A stretch of DNA of 64,000 bases, from positions 1 to 64,000 of the forward strand of contig CAWGEH010000008.1 of the NCBI GenBank assembly GCA_963821505.1. Reading direction: 5' to 3'. Origin of the DNA: VAZQ01 sp963821505 (lineage in GTDB: Bacteria > Pseudomonadota > Alphaproteobacteria > Rhizobiales > Xanthobacteraceae). Made by a program: the position numbers and the translations under genes. Below, piece by piece: positions 8,348-15,492 of this stretch; positions within the stretch are counted from its first letter, which is position 1, and each line of letters begins with the position of its first letter. The notes under the pieces were generated by a model, which made no database searches, had not been told where the DNA came from, and saw only the letters and a program-made list of their open reading frames with translations.

Positions 8348-8649
8348 GCTCAAGCGCGGCCAGGGACGACGTCGCCGATGGCGTCGCGGCGTTTTGCGCG
8401 CGCGCCGACGGCGCGCTCGCGCGCGGCAAGCCCGACGACGTGCCAGACGCAAGCCTGCAGCGCGTGCTCTCCGCCGCGGTCAGGCTCTACGCCGCCAAGG
8501 CGGAGGACCGCGCGCAGGAGCTTGCGCCGTTCGGCGACCGTCCGGTCAATGCCACCGAAGCGGTGACCGCGATCTGCGCGATCATGCGCGCGGCCGACCT
8601 CAACTTCTTCGATCTGCAGATGTGGTACCGCCGCGGCCAGCACGAATGA
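8344..8649 (+). CDS. small helical protein, partner of amidohydrolase and Rieske genes
   Basis: A 101-residue protein, translationally coupled to the amidohydrolase through an ATGA overlap and followed 199 bases later by a Rieske ferredoxin gene. It is predicted to be largely alpha-helical, with LQRVLSAAVRLYAAKAED, a loop containing ELAPFGDRPVNATEAV, and a final helix ending RAADLNFFDLQMWYRRG. A relative at 43602 keeps the pattern L...A....YAA..E...EL.P....TAT/AT-V, then L-AA-L..F-L-MW, and sits beside the same two partner genes. No named family was recognised. The conserved pairing suggests a subunit or accessory factor of an enzyme with these partners; that is inference. Confidence 0.75.
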   Translation: MSSSAARDDVADGVAAFCARADGALARGKPDDVPDASLQRVLSAAVRLYAAKAEDRAQELAPFGDRPVNATEAVTAICAIMRAADLNFFDLQMWYRRGQHE

Positions 8650-8706
8650 TGACGATCCAGGTTCAGATTGGCGCTCTGCATCACAATAGGCGATACGGCT
8701 TACTTG

Positions 8707-8812
8707 ATCGTCATGGCCGGGCCGGCCGAAGGCCAAAGTCCCGGCCATCCACGTCTCGCGGGCGCGCAGAAAGACGTGGATGCCCGCGACAAGCGCGGGT
8801 ATGAGGCGGAGG
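8707..8812. repeat. REP-like palindromic repeat
   Basis: The stretch TCATGGCCGGGCCGGCCGAA and the following CCATCCACGTCT...AGACGTGGATGCCCGCGACAAGCGCGGG form hairpins. A related element is at 15320-15475 (ATCCACGACTTG...CAAGACGTGGAT). It lies between the small protein and the Rieske gene and may separate their expression. Confidence 0.65.
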
Positions 8813-8848
8813 TCGATTCAACTCGGTAAACGGGTAAGGGGTGAAGCG

Positions 8849-9223
8849 ATGAACGAGATCATGGTGGGCGAGCTCAGCGAGTTCGCGGAGGGCGGTTACC
8901 GCGTGCTGCGGGTCGACAGCTTCGAGTTTGGCGTCTTCCGCCAGGGCGACCGGCTGATCGCCTACGAGAACCATTGTCCGCACGACGGCGGCCCGGTCTG
9001 CCAGGGCAAGGTGATCCCGCGGGTGGAGGAAGAGCTCGCGCCCGACCAGTCGAGCCGCGGCCTGCGCTTCTCCGGCAAGCGCAACATCGTCTGTCCCTGG
9101 CACGGCTGGGAATTCGACATCGAATCCGGCCGCCACTGCGGCGATCCCAAATATCGCCTGCGGCCGGTCGACGTCCGGGTGCGCGACCAGCGCGTCTATG
9201 TGAGCGTGCCCGCCGAGAATTGA
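8849..9223 (+). CDS. Rieske [2Fe-2S] ferredoxin-like protein
   Basis: A 124-residue single-domain Rieske protein. The cluster ligands are C43 and H45 (CPH in ENHCPHDGGP) and C82 and H85 (CPWH in IVCPWHGWEFD). An insertion between them (RVEEELAPDQSSRGLRF) is shared with the paralogue at 44068. There is no signal peptide or membrane anchor, so it is cytoplasmic. Such proteins carry electrons to oxygenases or act as a small subunit. Here the neighbouring amidohydrolase and the small helical protein are the likely partners. The ATG at 8849 is preceded by AAGGGGTGAAGC. The downstream decarboxylase-like gene follows after a repeat. Confidence 0.9.
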   Translation: MNEIMVGELSEFAEGGYRVLRVDSFEFGVFRQGDRLIAYENHCPHDGGPVCQGKVIPRVEEELAPDQSSRGLRFSGKRNIVCPWHGWEFDIESGRHCGDPKYRLRPVDVRVRDQRVYVSVPAEN

Positions 9224-9235
9224 CCTCCGCTTCTT

Positions 9236-9346
9236 CTTCGCCCTCATGCTGAGGAGCCGCGCATCGGCGCGGCGTCTCGAAGCATGAGGCCCACGGGCCG
9301 CCCCATCCTTCGAGGCGCTCGCTGCGCTCGCTCCTCAGGATGAGGC
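9236..9346. repeat. REP-like repeat with hairpins
   Basis: The elements CCTCATGCTGAGGAGC, GCATCGGCGC, CATCCTTCGAGGCGCTCG and GCTCCTCAGGATGAGG form nested palindromes. A related, shorter copy (CATCCTTCGAGGCTGGCC ... CACAGGATGA) lies at about 19250-19299. No gene is seen in this stretch. Confidence 0.7.
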
Positions 9347-9386
9347 GGATCGGCCGCTGATCGACCTCGCTACGGATTTATCTCCC

Positions 9387-10385
9387 ATGACCGCTCCCCG
9401 CCTCGAGCTGAGCATCGCGCTCTCCGACAACGAGCGCACGCGGCCGCTGATCGAAGGCCGCGTCGTGCCGCAGGGCATCAAGCTCGTCCCCACCATGGTG
9501 CATCCGTCGGAGATGTTCTGGCGGCAGCTGCGCTTCGCCGAGTTCGACGTTTCCGAAATGTCGATGTCGTCGCTGATCATCTCGGTGTCGCGCGGCGACA
9601 CCCGCTGGGTGGCGATCCCGGTCTTCACCATGCGCAAGTTCTTCTACACCAGCATCATCGTGCGCACGGATTCCGGCATCGCCGCGCCGGCCGATCTGCG
9701 CGGCAAGCGCATGGGCGTGCCGGAATATCAGCAGACCTGGGCGATCTGGTCGCGCGGCATCCTGCAGCACGAGTTCGGCGTGCATGCGCGCGACATCGAG
9801 TGGTTCATGGAGCGCAACCCCGACAAGAGCCACGGCGGCGCCACCGGCTTCACCGCGCCGGCCGGCGTGCGCGTCAACCAGATCCCGCCGACCACGAACA
9901 TGGGCGAGATGCTCGTCCGCGGCGAGCTCGACGGCGCCCTGCACTATCTCGTCGACAGGAATCTGGTAGACCGCAGCACGGTCGATGTGTCAGGCGTCAC
10001 GCGCGACCTGTTCCCCGATCCCGCCGCCGAAGGCCGCCGCTTCTACGCCAAGACCGGGCTCTATCCGATCAACCATACCGTGGTGGTGCGGCGCTCGCTC
10101 CTCGAGAGCCACCCCTGGATCGCGCTCAACCTCTATTCCGCGTTCGTGGCGGCGAAAGAGGAGATCGCGCGCTACGGCCGATCGTATCTGCAATGGTATT
10201 TCGAGACCGGGTTGCTTGACGGCGGCGTCAAGCGCACGCTCGCCGAGCACGATCCGCTGGCCTACGGCTTCAAGGCGGCGCGGCCGGTGCTGGCGACCGT
10301 CGCGCAATACGTGCACGAGCAGGGCCTCTCCGCGCGCCGCGTCGAGCCCGAGGAAATTTTCGCCCCCAGCACGCTCGACGTGTGA
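9387..10385 (+). CDS. 4,5-dihydroxyphthalate decarboxylase-like protein (periplasmic-binding fold)
   Basis: A 332-residue protein without a signal peptide that resembles the Pht5-type 4,5-dihydroxyphthalate decarboxylase family, a type-2 periplasmic-binding fold adapted as an enzyme. The N-terminus LELSIALSDNERTRPLIEG, then LRGKRMGVPEYQQTWAIWS and the ligand-loop WFMERNPDKSH are characteristic. The lack of an export signal supports an enzymatic, cytoplasmic role over substrate binding for a transporter. It follows the amidohydrolase/Rieske genes and precedes a GMC oxidoreductase on the same strand, fitting an aromatic-acid pathway. Many proteins of this family are annotated from weak similarity, so the exact reaction is uncertain. 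Confidence 0.75.
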   Translation: MTAPRLELSIALSDNERTRPLIEGRVVPQGIKLVPTMVHPSEMFWRQLRFAEFDVSEMSMSSLIISVSRGDTRWVAIPVFTMRKFFYTSIIVRTDSGIAAPADLRGKRMGVPEYQQTWAIWSRGILQHEFGVHARDIEWFMERNPDKSHGGATGFTAPAGVRVNQIPPTTNMGEMLVRGELDGALHYLVDRNLVDRSTVDVSGVTRDLFPDPAAEGRRFYAKTGLYPINHTVVVRRSLLESHPWIALNLYSAFVAAKEEIARYGRSYLQWYFETGLLDGGVKRTLAEHDPLAYGFKAARPVLATVAQYVHEQGLSARRVEPEEIFAPSTLDV

Positions 10386-10450
10386 TGCGGCGTGTGATCC
10401 GCTGATCGCGCCGCCGCTCGGACAGGGGCTATGATCGGGAGATCTCGCGC

Positions 10451-12079
10451 GTGAAAACAGGCTACGACTACGTCATCGTCGGCGCCGGCTCCGCCGGCTG
10501 CGTGCTGGCCAACCGGCTGAGCGAGGACGGCGCCGCGAGCGTTCTGCTGATCGAGGCGGGCGGGCGCGATCTCAACCCGCTCATCCACATCCCGCTCGGC
10601 ATGGGCAAGATGCACGAATACGACATGTTCAACTGGGGCTATGCCACCGAGCCCGAGCCGAACATGAACGGCCGCCGGATCGAGGCCATGCGCGGCAAGG
10701 TTTTGGGCGGTTCGTCCTCGATCAACGTCATGGCCTATACCCGCGGCAATCGCGGCGACTACGATCGCTGGGCGCAGAAGGGCGCGCGCGGCTGGTCCTA
10801 TGCCGACGTGCTGCCCTACTTCAAGCGCTGCGAGACCTGGCAGGGCGGCGAGAACCGCTGGCGCGGCGGATCGGGGCCGATCGGCACCGAGTTCGCCAAG
10901 ACCCGCGATCCGCTCTACGACGCCTGGCTCGAAGCCGCGGCGGCGGCGGGCTTTCCCGTCACCGACGACTACAACGGCGAGCGGCAGGAAGGCTTCGGGC
11001 GCGGCCAATACACCATCCGCGACGGCTACCGCTCCTCGGCCGCGACCGCCTATCTCAGGCCGGCGAGGAAGCGCCGCAATCTCGATGTCGCGACCGGCGC
11101 GCATGCCACCCGGGTGCTGATGCGGGGCACGCGCGCCACCGGCGTCGAATATGTCAGGGGCATCCGCGAGACCGTGCGGGTCAACGCCGACCGGGAAGTC
11201 ATCCTCGCCGGCGGCGCGTTCAATACCCCGCCGCTCCTCATGCTGTCAGGCATCGGCCCGGCGGCGCATCTGCGCGAGCTCGGCATCGCGCCGGTGGTCG
11301 ATCTGCCGGTCGGCAAGAACCTGCAGGATCACCTCGCGGTCATCATCTTTTTCGAGCGGCTCACCGAGAGCGCGTTCCGCCGCGACATGCGCTTCGACCG
11401 CATGGCGGTCAGCATGATCCGCGCCTACTGCTTCGGCACCGGTCCCGGCACCGTGGTGCCCGGCGGGCTGCACGCCTTCGTCAAGACCCGGCCCGAGCTG
11501 GCGGTGCCCGACATCGAGTTCATGTTCCGCGGCGCGCCTGCCGACACGCATCTCTGGTTTCCGCTGATCCGTCCGCCCTATGTCGACGGCTACGGCATCC
11601 GCCCGACCCTGCTGCATCCGGACAGCCGCGGCGAAATCCTGTTGCGCTCGACCGATCCGCGCGAGCCGCCGCGCATCGTGTACAATTTCTTTTCCGCGCC
11701 CGACGATCTGCCGCGCCTGCGTGAAGGGTTCAAGCGCGCCCGCGACGTCGCCTACCAGAAGCCGATGGCGCCCTATCGCGGGACCGAAACGTCACCCGGT
11801 GACACGGTCAAGACCGACGCCGAGATCGATGCGTTCATCCGGCGCACCGCGATCACGGCGCACCATCCCTGCGGCACCTGCGCCATGGGGATCGGACCCG
11901 ACGCGGTGACCGATCCGCAGCTGCGCGTGCGCGGGGTCGAGCGCCTGCGCGTGGTCGACGCTTCGGTCATGCCTGATCTGGTCTCGGCGCATATCAATGC
12001 CTGCGTCCTGATGATCGCGGAGAAAGCCTGCGACCTCATCCGGAGCAAGACACCGCTCGCGGCCGCCGACGACGCCTGA
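10451..12079 (+). CDS. GMC family FAD-dependent oxidoreductase (choline dehydrogenase-like)
   Basis: A 542-residue flavoprotein. The ADP-binding fold is at the N-terminus (YVIVGAGSAGCVLANRL, GxGxxG about residues 10-15). The first GMC signature is GKVLGGSSSINVMAYTRG, and the second is around EVILAGGAFNTPPLLMLSGIG. The C-terminal active-site histidines are in AHHPCGTCAMG and DLVSAHINACV. GMC enzymes oxidise primary alcohols to aldehydes; the substrate cannot be read from sequence. The GTG at 10451 is preferred because it follows CGGGAGA; the nearby ATG at 10432 is out of frame. It ends the first catabolic cluster (7082-12079). Confidence 0.9.
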   Translation: MKTGYDYVIVGAGSAGCVLANRLSEDGAASVLLIEAGGRDLNPLIHIPLGMGKMHEYDMFNWGYATEPEPNMNGRRIEAMRGKVLGGSSSINVMAYTRGNRGDYDRWAQKGARGWSYADVLPYFKRCETWQGGENRWRGGSGPIGTEFAKTRDPLYDAWLEAAAAAGFPVTDDYNGERQEGFGRGQYTIRDGYRSSAATAYLRPARKRRNLDVATGAHATRVLMRGTRATGVEYVRGIRETVRVNADREVILAGGAFNTPPLLMLSGIGPAAHLRELGIAPVVDLPVGKNLQDHLAVIIFFERLTESAFRRDMRFDRMAVSMIRAYCFGTGPGTVVPGGLHAFVKTRPELAVPDIEFMFRGAPADTHLWFPLIRPPYVDGYGIRPTLLHPDSRGEILLRSTDPREPPRIVYNFFSAPDDLPRLREGFKRARDVAYQKPMAPYRGTETSPGDTVKTDAEIDAFIRRTAITAHHPCGTCAMGIGPDAVTDPQLRVRGVERLRVVDASVMPDLVSAHINACVLMIAEKACDLIRSKTPLAAADDA

Positions 12080-12335
12080 AGGCGCTTGCGAGTTGTCGAT
12101 CAATTTATGCCCTGGACGCAACCAATGCGGGCATAAACCGCCCGCCTGTTTTCGCGCCGCATTAATTCCGCGTAAAGCCAGATTATGCAGATAAGCATAT
12201 GTGGCTAAAAGACTTTTTGATGGCATCCGGGTCGCGCCGGAGTCAAAATATTGTGCATTGCAGCTCTACCGCGGGTTGCCCAAATGGAGGTGGGGACAAA
12301 GCCATGTCCCACGTCAACACTTCGGAGAACAAAGA

Positions 12336-12587
12336 ATGAAGACGCTCGTTGTTGCGGTGGCGCTCGCCGCCGCTGTCGCTTCGCCGGCTCTGGCGCAGAC
12401 GCCGTCGCGCCGTGCGCCGGTCCAGCAATACCCCTCGCAGTTCGACCAGAGCTATGGACGCACCGAGCAGCCGCGGTCGAACTATACGGGCCATGACGTC
12501 TACGAGAACGGCCGGTATCTCGGCGCCGATCCCGATCCGAACGTCCGCCTGGAATTGCGGCGCGATTTCGAGCACCGCGACTTCTGA
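12336..12587 (+). CDS. small secreted protein of unknown function
   Basis: An 83-residue protein with a clear signal peptide (MKTLVVAVALAAAVASPALA, cleavage after ALA). The mature region is polar and Tyr/Arg/Asp rich (YPSQFDQSYGRTEQPRSNYTG, in two parts) and includes DVYENGRYLGADPDPNVRLELRRDF. The D-x-Y-x-x-G-x-x-x-G-x-DPDPNVR pattern occurs in small exported proteins of rhizobial relatives, but no function is known. The ATG at 12336 follows CGGAGAAC; the longer upstream frame lacks a signal. A strong terminator follows at 12617, so it is monocistronic. Confidence 0.75.
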   Translation: MKTLVVAVALAAAVASPALAQTPSRRAPVQQYPSQFDQSYGRTEQPRSNYTGHDVYENGRYLGADPDPNVRLELRRDFEHRDF

Positions 12588-12616
12588 TCGTCGCGACGCT
12601 ATCGCACGCCAAATCG

Positions 12617-12648
12617 AAAGCCCCGGGCAAACGCCCGGGGCTTTGTTT
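12617..12648 (+). terminator. intrinsic terminator
   Basis: AAAGCCCCGGGC and GCCCGGGGCTTT pair perfectly around AAAC, and the run GTTTG follows. It lies 30 bases after the stop of the small secreted protein at 12336. Confidence 0.85.
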
Positions 12649-12781
12649 GCTGAGGGGTTCACCGATTGGAATGAATAGTTCCTGGGCTCGGCTTGACGAA
12701 CGGTTGTAGAATTTCAAGAATGATTTGCATGACGGTCCGAGCCGGGTAACGTGGCTTGCCCTGAGAGGGAAACTTTACGCC

Positions 12782-13009
12782 ATGAACCGACATGGCATGC
12801 TCACGATCCCAATTATGGCGCTGCTCCTTCTGGGAATTGCGCACGCTGCGGTCGCTGCCCGCACCACCCGTCAATATGACCACTGCTACGGCTTGTGCGA
12901 GGCGAAATGTGGCATCCAATACGGGTGCGAGCGCGCCGCTGCCAGCAGGAATTGCTTCACCAATTTCAATAAGTGCAAGGCTGTTTGCCGGTCTAGCTGT
13001 TCGCGCTAG
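12782..13009 (+). CDS. small secreted cysteine-rich protein with twin CX3CX3C motifs
   Basis: A 75-residue protein with a signal peptide (about residues 1-25: LTIPIMALLLLGIAHAAVAA). The mature part of about 50 residues has eight cysteines. The spacing is C-x3-C-x3-C-x5-C-x8-C-x6-C-x3-C-x3-C, a near mirror arrangement (CYGLCEAKC ... CKAVCRSSC). This would suit two antiparallel helices clamped by disulfides in the periplasm or outside the cell. No family was recognised. The ATG at 12782 is preferred because the signal peptide begins there; 19 codons upstream are open but unconvincing. The REP/GC repeat at 13018 follows at once. Confidence 0.65.
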   Translation: MNRHGMLTIPIMALLLLGIAHAAVAARTTRQYDHCYGLCEAKCGIQYGCERAAASRNCFTNFNKCKAVCRSSCSR

Positions 13010-13017
13010 CATCGACG

Positions 13018-13085
13018 CCACTGCATCGCGCCCCGGGCAAGCCCGGGGCTCGTGGGGGAGGGAGCAGACCAAGTCTGCCGCGCGG
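13018..13085. repeat. GC-rich repeat with hairpin
   Basis: CCCCGGGCAAGCCCGGGG forms a hairpin and is followed by CTCGTGGGGGAGGGAGCAGA and CCAAGTCTGCCGC. The same tail occurs near 14340-14375, so it belongs to the mosaic GC repeat family. It may also stop transcription of the gene at 12782. Confidence 0.65.
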
Positions 13086-13120
13086 GCGCAGCAAAACCTC
13101 CAACCCTCGCACGAAGCGAT

Positions 13121-14173
13121 CTATCGCCCGAACGCGAGCTTGGCGCGTTCGCGCACGGCAGCCGGGACGTTGAGGGCGCGGATGACGAGCTGCTCCACCT
13201 CCGCGCCCGGCAACGGGTCGAGCTCGACGTTGGTGCGTTGCAGGTCCGCGACGAATTCCGGATCCTTGACCATGGCCTGGAACGCGTCGCGCAGCGCGTT
13301 CACCCGCTCGGCCGCGATCCCGGGCGGAGCAAGCACGGAACGCCCGATCGCGCTGCCGCTGGCGTAGAGCGCGAACACCTGCTTGTCTGCCGTCGTGTCG
13401 CCGATCTCGCCCAGGCTCGGCGTGTCCGGCAGCTCGGCGATCCGGTGCGGCGTCGTCTGCAGGATGATCCTGATCTTGTTCTCGCGCAGCCAGGGCTGCT
13501 TTCCCACCTTCACCGCCGCCCAGGACGAGGAGGCGCCGTCGACCTCCCCGCGTTCCATGGCGAGCATGGCTTCGGTCGAGGCGGGATAGCCGCTGATGAG
13601 CTTGAACCTGGTGCCGACGAGCGCGTTGAGCAGCCGCGGCACGGTTTCGGCGATCGAGCCCGGGCCGGTGCCGGCGAGCGTGCTCTCCATGCGTTTGGCG
13701 TCGGCGAGCGACTGCACCTTGGCGGTGTGCCACTGCATGAAGATGTTGTTGCTGGTGGCGACGCGGCCGAGATAGGTGAATTTCTCGGCGTCGTATTGGA
13801 CCGCGGGATTGGCCAGGGCCTGCTCGAGCGCGGCCGATTCGACCATGATCCCGAGCGCCGTTCCATCCTTGGGCGCGACTTCGTAGAGATAGTTCGCGGC
13901 CTTGAGGCTGCCCGCCCCCGGCATGTTCTGCGCGATGACCGTCGGTTGCCCCGGGATGTGCTTGCCGAGATGGCGCGCCACCATGCGGCCGTAGAGGTCG
14001 TAGCTGCCGCCGGCGGTGTAGCCGATGGTGATGATGACGGTCTTGTGCGCAAAGAATTGCTCGACCGGCTGCGCGGCCACTTCGCCCGCCGCCGCCAACA
14101 GCAGCACCGCCATGGCAAGTGGCCGATGCAATAGAGGGCGTCCCGTTCGGTTTGATGCAGAACGGTGCGGCAT
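13121..14173 (-). CDS. Bug/TctC-like tripartite tricarboxylate-type solute-binding protein
   Basis: A periplasmic binding protein of about 350 residues (signal MAVLLLAAAGEVAAQ). Family features are VIITIGYTAGGSYDLYGRMV, HLGKHIPGQPTVIAQNMPGAG, SLKAANYLYEVAPKDGTALG and GPGSIAETVPRLLNALVG. It is more divergent from canonical Bug proteins than the others in this window and lacks the usual VPYRG loop. The 461-codon open frame begins inside a GC-rich repeat, so the start must be ATG 14173 (with the repeat's GGGGAGGGG upstream) or ATG 14113, where the signal peptide begins. It follows the hydrolase and luciferase-like genes on the same strand, suggesting uptake of their substrate. Confidence 0.8.
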   Translation of the reverse strand: MPHRSASNRTGRPLLHRPLAMAVLLLAAAGEVAAQPVEQFFAHKTVIITIGYTAGGSYDLYGRMVARHLGKHIPGQPTVIAQNMPGAGSLKAANYLYEVAPKDGTALGIMVESAALEQALANPAVQYDAEKFTYLGRVATSNNIFMQWHTAKVQSLADAKRMESTLAGTGPGSIAETVPRLLNALVGTRFKLISGYPASTEAMLAMERGEVDGASSSWAAVKVGKQPWLRENKIRIILQTTPHRIAELPDTPSLGEIGDTTADKQVFALYASGSAIGRSVLAPPGIAAERVNALRDAFQAMVKDPEFVADLQRTNVELDPLPGAEVEQLVIRALNVPAAVRERAKLAFGR

Positions 14174-14385
14174 ACTCGGTGCGCTCCCCTCCCCACGAAA
14201 CCCGGGCCTGCCCGGGTTTCGCGTTTGAGTGCACAAGTCGGGCAAGCCCGACTTGTGGTGGGGAGGGGTTGGGGGTGGGGAGATTGATGCACTCGCGTTG
14301 CCATACGCACTACCCCCCTCCCCAGCCCTCCCCCACAAGGGGGGAGGGAGCAGACCGAGTCTGCCGCTCGATTGTTTCCAACTCA
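14174..14385. repeat. GC-rich mosaic repeat, inverted partner of 5323-5431
   Basis: Bases 14174-14281 match the reverse complement of the 5.3-kb repeat, with hairpins AAACCCGGGCCTGCCCGGGTTT and AAGTCGGGCAAGCCCGACTT. A second block (CCCCTCCCCAGCCCTCCCCC, ACAAGGGGGGAGGGAGCAGA, CCGAGTCTGCCG) runs to about 14375 and ends with a trace of the family-1 element (CATCGGGATGCGTTCTAG). Confidence 0.85.
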
Positions 14386-14444
14386 TCGGGATGCGTTCTA
14401 GAAGCTTGTGCAATGGAGGCTCGTGCAACACCGGCATGCTCCTC

Positions 14445-15293
14445 TCAAGCGCTGTGCGCGCGGTTGCCGACGCCGCGCGTGGCGCCGAAAAAATCGATGA
14501 GCGCATTCGCGGTGGCGTCGGGCTCTTCGAGCGGCGCGGAATGGCCGGCTCCCGCGATCAGCCGCAACTCCTCGGCCCCCGGCAGGCCCGCGACAAAGGC
14601 CTCGCCGTGCGCGCGCGGGACCATGCGATCGCTCGCGCCCCAGATCACCGCGGCCGGCATGGCGGCGCGGTAGAGGCGGCCGCGCAGCGCGCGATTGTAG
14701 AAGTAGGGCGGCTTGAACCCGACGAACGAGCCGAAGCGCAGCATCTGGTAGCGCCGCATCTCCTCGTCGATGTCGCCGCGCGCGCTGGGAAAGAAGCGCA
14801 GCCCCGCCGGCGCGTTTTCATCGGCGAAGAGGAGCCGCCGCAGGCTCTTAAGCTCGACGCCGCGCTCCGGCTGTGAATGCATGAAGACGTCGCCGATGGG
14901 CGCGCCCGGCACGAACAGTCCGCAGGCGCCGATCAAAGCGAGCCGCCGCACCCGTTCGGGATGGCGCACGGCCAGCTCCGCCGCGATCCAGCCGCCGACG
15001 CAGTGGCCGACCAGATCGAACTGGCGCAGGCCGAGCGCGTCCAACACTTCGAGATAATGGAAGACGACGTCGTCGATGCCGTAGCCGTCGCCGAGCTCGT
15101 CGCTCCCGGCGCAGCCCGGATGCGCCGGCGCGATCACCCGGACGCTCTCGGCCAGGCGCAGCTGGAACGGTTGCAAATCGCCCGCGACCCCGTGCACGTC
15201 GGCGAAGCCGTGGAGATAGACGAGCGGCTCGCCGCGCCCGCGTTCGATAACCGCCACCTTGCGGCCGCGCAGGTCCAGCACTCGCGGACTCAT
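14445..15293 (-). CDS. alpha/beta hydrolase with a cysteine at the nucleophile position
   Basis: A 282-residue alpha/beta-hydrolase fold enzyme. The oxyanion region is VYLHGFADVHG. The nucleophile elbow reads LVGHCVGGWIAAELA, so G-H-C-x-G-G replaces the usual G-H-S-x-G-G. The acid is likely D in IWGASDRMVP and the base H in AGAGHSAPLEEP. A Cys-Asp-His triad is known in dienelactone hydrolases and a few other relatives; most members of this subfamily use serine. Its context is a luciferase-like monooxygenase upstream and a Bug binding protein downstream on the same strand. It may hydrolyse an ester, lactone or C-C bond of an aromatic breakdown product; that is inference. Confidence 0.85.
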   Translation of the reverse strand: MSPRVLDLRGRKVAVIERGRGEPLVYLHGFADVHGVAGDLQPFQLRLAESVRVIAPAHPGCAGSDELGDGYGIDDVVFHYLEVLDALGLRQFDLVGHCVGGWIAAELAVRHPERVRRLALIGACGLFVPGAPIGDVFMHSQPERGVELKSLRRLLFADENAPAGLRFFPSARGDIDEEMRRYQMLRFGSFVGFKPPYFYNRALRGRLYRAAMPAAVIWGASDRMVPRAHGEAFVAGLPGAEELRLIAGAGHSAPLEEPDATANALIDFFGATRGVGNRAHSA

Positions 15294-15319
15294 GCGGATG
15301 ATCTCCGAGTTTCCACGCC

Positions 15320-15475
15320 GTCATGGCCGGACTTGTCACCGCAAGTCGGCGGTAGCCGACTTGCGGCACTTGATAGCGCGGAACTCGGGCAGGCCCGAGT
15401 TCCGATGCCATCCACGACTTGTTTCGCGGAGCAAGACGTGGATGCCCGGGGCAAGCCCGGGCATGACGAAGGAGG
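15320..15475. repeat. REP-like palindromic cluster
   Basis: Several inverted repeats lie side by side: GCAAGTCGGCGGTAGCCGACTTGC, with arms GCAAGTCGGC and GCCGACTTGC; GGAACTCGGGCAGGCCCGAGTTCC, with arms GGAACTCGGGC and GCCCGAGTTCC; and ATCCACGACTTG with CAAGACGTGGAT. It fills the gap between the luciferase-like gene and the hydrolase gene. Confidence 0.7.
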
Positions 15476-15492
15476 GACCCAGGTCATCTTGC

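Noticed and set aside
12725..12781. Upstream extension of the cysteine-rich peptide
   Set aside because: The 19 extra codons would bury the signal peptide inside the protein; the ATG at 12782 gives a normal leader.
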